Shown in pieces: positions 6,815 to 8,500 of a DNA stretch of 8,500 nucleotides; the first letter of the stretch is position 1; every line of letters begins with the position of its first letter. This stretch comes from an uncultured Oscillospiraceae bacterium (GTDB lineage: Bacteria; Bacillota_A; Clostridia; Oscillospirales; Oscillospiraceae). The DNA lies in the NCBI GenBank assembly GCA_910579155.1, contig CAJTTS010000125.1, positions 1 through 8,500 on the forward strand, in the 5' to 3' direction. The notes below the pieces were generated by a model that saw only the letters and a list, made by a program, of their open reading frames with translations, ran no database searches and was not told where the DNA came from. The position numbers were made by a program, and so were the translations under genes.

Positions 6815-6822
6815 CACCTCCT
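6815..6822 (-). promoter_or_regulatory. Ribosome binding site that decides the HdeD-like start
   Basis: On the minus strand AGGAGGTG is followed by CAAAAC and GTG. The first GTG belongs to the Shine-Dalgarno sequence; the second, at 6806-6808, lies at ideal distance (8 bases from AGGAGG) and is in frame. Confidence 0.85.
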
Positions 6823-6853
6823 GTCATTGTTGTGTTTCCCTTGTGTGATGGTG

Positions 6854-6881
6854 AGTATAGCGGAGGGGTAAACACTTTACC
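6854..6881 (-). promoter_or_regulatory. Promoter region and palindromic operator of the HdeD-MMPL-YhgE operon
   Basis: A minus-strand TATACT -10 box lies at 6854-6859, about 46 bases before the GTG start. The hexamer 17 bp further upstream (TGGTAA, 6877-6882) is a poor -35. A perfect palindrome, GGTAAA-CAC-TTTACC (6867-6881), covers the -35 position and part of the spacer. This is where a TetR dimer would block or influence polymerase. The weak -35 suggests either low basal activity or help from an activator. Confidence 0.6.
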
Positions 6882-6888
6882 ATGGGCA

Positions 6889-6923
6889 GAAAAAAGCCCC
6901 ATGCCTAAAAATCAGGCGCAGGG
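6889..6923 (-). terminator. Intrinsic terminator of the minus-strand tetR gene
   Basis: On the minus strand CCCTGCGCCT pairs with AGGCATGGGG around a short T-rich loop, with one mismatch and two G-T pairs, and is followed by GC and T6 (6889-6894 as A6 on the plus strand). It separates the tetR transcript from the promoter of the HdeD-like gene. Its loop side coincides with the leftmost element of the palindrome array. Confidence 0.72.
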
Positions 6924-6977
6924 AAAAAGCTGTCTGAAATTCAGACACGGGGCAGGCGCGTGCCTAAATTTTAGGCA
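6902..6977. repeat. Three phased 17-bp palindromic elements
   Basis: The elements lie at 6902-6918 (imperfect), 6931-6947 (TGTCTGAAATTCAGACA) and 6961-6977 (TGCCTAAATTTTAGGCA). The last two are perfect, with 8-bp arms. Starts are 29 and 30 bp apart, close to three helical turns. They share the consensus TGYCTRAAWWTYAGRCR. Between elements 2 and 3 the changes are paired (C-G to T-A, A-T to G-C), so symmetry is kept while the sequence drifts. This fits operator sites for a dimeric regulator just upstream of the HdeD-MMPL-YhgE promoter, or RNA hairpins in the 3' end of the tetR transcript. Confidence 0.75.
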
Positions 6978-6993
6978 TTGGCCTGTCCCGTGT
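6945..6993. repeat. Long nested inverted repeat around the third palindrome
   Basis: ACACGGGGCAGGC (6945-6957) and GCCTGTCCCGTGT (6981-6993) are 13-bp arms with one mismatch that can be a G-U pair in the plus-strand RNA. They enclose the perfect TGCCTAAATTTTAGGCA element. Read from the minus strand it forms a long two-part hairpin starting 18 bases after the tetR stop. Its left arm shares three bases with palindrome 2, so the two hairpins partly compete. Confidence 0.65.
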
Positions 6994-7010
6994 TGGAACC
7001 CATATTCGAT

Positions 7011-7553
7011 TCAGCGGCCCAAATTCTCAACCCAACCCTTTTGCAGGGCGCACACCCGGCGGAAGTAGTCCGAAATGTCATCCTTCATACCGCCGTTGAG
7101 CCAGTCGATCACAGAACCAAAGCAGGCGCATTTGTGCAGCCGGATCAGCGCGTCCAGATCCTGGGGAGCAATGGACGTCCCGGCGAACTCCGTCTTTAAG
7201 TAGGTAGAGACGATATACTGGCAGGCGTCCATGAGATACCGCTCAAATACATCCCGGCTCAAGGAATTATAAATGTGGTAAATGGCCCGCTTGTTTTCCA
7301 TCACCAGCTCGATCACCGCGTCAAAGCACTCCTCCACTGATGAGATAGTAGGGTGGTTTTGAGTGAGGGCCTGAACCTGCTCCTTTACAATCTCATCCAC
7401 CAGGGTGGGCAGGTCCTCAAAATGGTAGTAGAAGGAATTGCGGTTGATGCCGCAGTCCTCAACAATGTCCTTCACGGTAATCTGGTTCAGGGGCCGCTGG
7501 TTGAGCAGTTTCAAAAAGGTCTCCTTAATGGCCTTGCGGGTAAAATTAGCCAT
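7011..7553 (-). CDS. TetR/AcrR-family regulator (DhaS-like, TetR_C_8 type)
   Basis: The product is a 180-aa one-component repressor-type protein. Residues 1-48 carry the TetR DNA-binding domain: FTRKAIKETFLKLLNQRPLN (4-23), ITVKDIVEDCGINRNSFYYHF (24-44) with the helix-turn-helix and the usual FYYHF recognition-helix end, then EDLPTLVDEIV. The rest is the ligand/dimer domain, with the VIDWLNGGMKDDI segment near the C-terminus (about 149-161) typical of the DhaS-like subgroup. The start is ATG 7553: GGAGG lies at 7559-7563 with 5-bp spacing, and a GTG two codons upstream overlaps that site. It is transcribed from the shared divergent promoter at 7628-7663 and lies upstream of the exporter operon in the same direction. 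Likely targets are its own promoter and the exporter operon. The ligand is unknown; a fatty acid is a guess. Confidence 0.92.
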   Translation of the reverse strand: MANFTRKAIKETFLKLLNQRPLNQITVKDIVEDCGINRNSFYYHFEDLPTLVDEIVKEQVQALTQNHPTISSVEECFDAVIELVMENKRAIYHIYNSLSRDVFERYLMDACQYIVSTYLKTEFAGTSIAPQDLDALIRLHKCACFGSVIDWLNGGMKDDISDYFRRVCALQKGWVENLGR

Positions 7554-7627
7554 GCGCACCTCCGATGGAATAGGAATAACAATGGGGTATCCTCCCGGTC
7601 AAAACGCGAGAATAGCCACTTTTACAC

Positions 7628-7663
7628 AGTATACTTGAAATAGCTTCATTTTTCAAGTATACT
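7628..7663. promoter_or_regulatory. Symmetric divergent promoter/operator between the two tetR genes
   Basis: AGTATACTTGAAA (7628-7640) and TTTCAAGTATACT (7651-7663) are perfect 13-bp inverted arms around a 10-bp spacer. On the plus strand TTGAAA (7635-7640), a 17-bp spacer and TATACT (7658-7663) form a good sigma-70-type promoter for the right-hand tetR. On the minus strand TTGAAA (7656-7651), 17 bp and TATACT (7633-7628) form an identical promoter for the left-hand tetR. Each arm therefore supplies the -10 of one promoter and the -35 of the other. A bound TetR dimer would block both. Confidence 0.85.
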
Positions 7664-7750
7664 ACCGGTGAAACGTTTGGAATTACAGACGGGAAGGCCC
7701 TGTACGTATTCATGTATTTGAGTCAATTGCTCAATGCGGCGGAGGTTTTT

Positions 7751-8335
7751 ATGTCACAGATGACAAAACGGGCATTGGAGGCGTCACTAAAAAAACTGCT
7801 GCTCCAAAAGCCACTGAATAAGATCACGATCAGCGACATTGCCGAGGAGTGTGGTATCAGCCGCATGACCTTTTACTACCACTTCAAGGACATCTACGAT
7901 CTGGTGGAATGGGCCTGCGTGGAGGACGCCGCCCGGGCCCTGGCGGGTAAAAAGACCTACGATACCTGGCAGGAGGGCTTTTTGAATATCTTCCAGGCTG
8001 TGCTGGACAACAAACCTTTTATCATGAATGTCTACCGCACGGTGAGCCGGGAGCGCATTGAGCAATATCTTAACCCGCTAATACACAATTTGCTGCTCGG
8101 GGTAGTAGAGGAAAAATCGGTGGGGTTGTGCGTAAGTGAGGCAGACAAAAATTTTATTGCCAATTTTTACGAGTATGCCTTGATCGGCGTGATGCTGGAC
8201 TGGATCAACGGCAATATGAAGGAGGATCCCACCGCCATCGTGGAGCGCGCCAGCAAGGTGCTTCACGGAAATGTGATCCGGGCATTGAACGCTTTCCGCA
8301 CCGACAGATCCTTACATACAGCCCGAAATGATTAA
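7751..8335 (+). CDS. TetR/AcrR-family regulator, probable regulator of the oleate hydratase gene
   Basis: The product has 194 aa and is a paralogue of the divergent regulator. It has MTKRALEASLKKLLLQKPLN (4-23), the helix-turn-helix ITISDIAEECGISRMTFYYHF (24-44), then KDIYDLVEW, and a C-terminal ligand/dimer domain with the matching VMLDWINGNMKEDP segment (about 151-164). The start is ATG 7751 because GGAGG lies at 7741-7745 with five bases between. An in-frame ATG at 7712 has no such site, and the family homology begins near residue 4. The gene is driven by the symmetric promoter at 7628-7663, ends at a strong terminator, and is followed by the start of a probable oleate hydratase gene in the same direction. 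Family members sense small hydrophobic ligands. Sensing of an unsaturated fatty acid is inferred from the neighbour. Confidence 0.92.
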   Translation: MSQMTKRALEASLKKLLLQKPLNKITISDIAEECGISRMTFYYHFKDIYDLVEWACVEDAARALAGKKTYDTWQEGFLNIFQAVLDNKPFIMNVYRTVSRERIEQYLNPLIHNLLLGVVEEKSVGLCVSEADKNFIANFYEYALIGVMLDWINGNMKEDPTAIVERASKVLHGNVIRALNAFRTDRSLHTARND

Positions 8336-8350
8336 AAAATCATCAATGGG

Positions 8351-8386
8351 CTCGCCGTGATAAAAATTTTATCACGGCGAGTTTTC
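8351..8386 (+). terminator. Intrinsic terminator after the right-hand tetR
   Basis: CTCGCCGTGATAAAA (8351-8365) and TTTTATCACGGCGAG (8367-8381) pair perfectly over 15 bp with the central A, then TTTT. The outer half is GC-rich; the inner AT pairs form the loop. It isolates the tetR transcript from the downstream promoter. Confidence 0.92.
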
Positions 8387-8392
8387 TGTTTA

Positions 8393-8421
8393 TTGTGAAA
8401 AAAGGACGAGTATACTATGAT
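8393..8421 (+). promoter_or_regulatory. Promoter of the oleate hydratase gene with an AGTATACT operator half
   Basis: TTGTGA (8393-8398) and TATGAT (8416-8421) are separated by exactly 17 bp and match the sigma-70 consensus well. AGTATACT (8409-8416), itself an 8-bp palindrome, overlaps the last spacer bases and the first base of the -10. The same 8-mer occurs at both ends of the divergent tetR operator (7628-7635 and 7656-7663) and I found it nowhere else in the window. Confidence 0.65.
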
Positions 8422-8438
8422 AAGCCCATCAAACAAAA

Positions 8439-8455
8439 GAGCCGAAAAACGGCTC
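8439..8455 (+). promoter_or_regulatory. Leader hairpin just before the oleate hydratase ribosome binding site
   Basis: GAGCCG (8439-8444) pairs with CGGCTC (8450-8455) around an A5 loop. It lies in the predicted 5' untranslated region and ends one base before the GGGAAAGG ribosome binding site (8456-8463). It may stabilise the mRNA end or tune translation; there is no T tract, so it is not a terminator. Confidence 0.55.
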
Positions 8456-8472
8456 GGGAAAGGATGTTATAT

Positions 8473-8500
8473 ATGTATTATTCCAGTGGTAACTATGAGG
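8473..8500 (+). CDS. Start of probable oleate hydratase (myosin-cross-reactive antigen), cut by the window end
   Basis: Only nine codons are visible, reading MYYSSGNYE. This matches the very conserved N-terminus of the short-type oleate hydratases (MCRA, 67-kDa antigen) of Firmicutes, which begin MYY(S/T)xGNYEAF. These FAD-binding enzymes add water to the double bond of oleic or linoleic acid to give 10-hydroxy fatty acids, which detoxifies free unsaturated fatty acids. The ribosome binding site GGGAAAGG (8456-8463) and a good promoter (8393-8421) support a real gene start. An in-frame ATG at 8464 is too close to the ribosome binding site. The match rests on nine residues, so the call is likely but not certain. 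Confidence 0.68.

Noticed and set aside
6809..6817. Upstream GTG as start of the HdeD-like gene (203 aa)
   Set aside because: This GTG is the 3' part of the AGGAGGTG Shine-Dalgarno sequence; the in-frame GTG at 6806-6808 has correct spacing.
6902..6977. Possible short CRISPR-like array
   Set aside because: The units are only 17 bp, vary at several positions, and the intervals are 12-13 bp; a CRISPR would have near-identical repeats with 26-40 bp spacers, and no cas genes are nearby.
7554..7559. GTG two codons upstream as start of the minus-strand tetR
   Set aside because: It overlaps the GGAGG ribosome binding site; ATG 7553 with 5-bp spacing is the workable start.
8411..8416. TATACT as the -10 box of the oleate hydratase promoter
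   Set aside because: No acceptable -35 lies 16-18 bp upstream of it. TATGAT at 8416-8421 with TTGTGA at 17 bp is a better match, leaving AGTATACT as a likely operator half.

Overview
The window looks like chromosome of a gut-type Firmicute of class Clostridia. The evidence is indirect: strong GGAGG ribosome binding sites, a RepA_N/DUF6017 replication initiator and an NlpC-type remnant of the kind carried by Tn1549-like clostridial elements, TetR regulators of the DhaS-like type, and a moderately high GC content. The species cannot be named from this sequence.

Positions 1-105 hold the 3' part of a tRNA-Ala(GGC) gene and a strong intrinsic terminator. Positions of about 200-2190 hold the decayed remains of an integrative or plasmid-like element beside that tRNA. 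They are a RepA_N initiator whose C-terminal DUF6017 part is shifted out of frame at a C run and then cut off, a probable origin iteron cluster inside repA, an intact SLOG/DUF1273 gene, and two out-of-frame pieces of an NlpC/P60-type cell-wall peptidase. No relaxase, integrase or type IV secretion gene is present.

Positions 2320-6860 (minus strand) form a three-gene operon. In transcription order it encodes an HdeD-like DUF308 membrane protein, a 12-TM MMPL/RND-family exporter, and a secreted, coiled-coil YhgE-like protein whose start codon overlaps the exporter's stop. Upstream of its promoter region are a 15-bp palindrome and three 17-bp palindromic elements spaced 29-30 bp apart.

Positions 7011-8335 hold two paralogous, divergently transcribed TetR-family regulators. 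They are separated by a 36-bp perfect inverted repeat that carries symmetric, overlapping divergent promoters: each arm contains the -10 of one promoter and the -35 of the other. The window ends in the first nine codons (MYYSSGNYE) of what is very probably an oleate hydratase (myosin-cross-reactive antigen). Its promoter carries the same AGTATACT 8-mer found twice in the divergent operator.

Taken together, the right-hand 6 kb looks like a fatty-acid (or similar amphiphile) stress locus: detoxification by hydration of unsaturated fatty acids, export by an MMPL pump with a secreted partner, and two TetR sensors. The architecture recalls the staphylococcal FarR/FarE logic (TetR plus MMPL fatty-acid efflux), but with an added coiled-coil protein, an HdeD-like protein and an oleate hydratase. 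That functional reading is inference from family membership and gene order.
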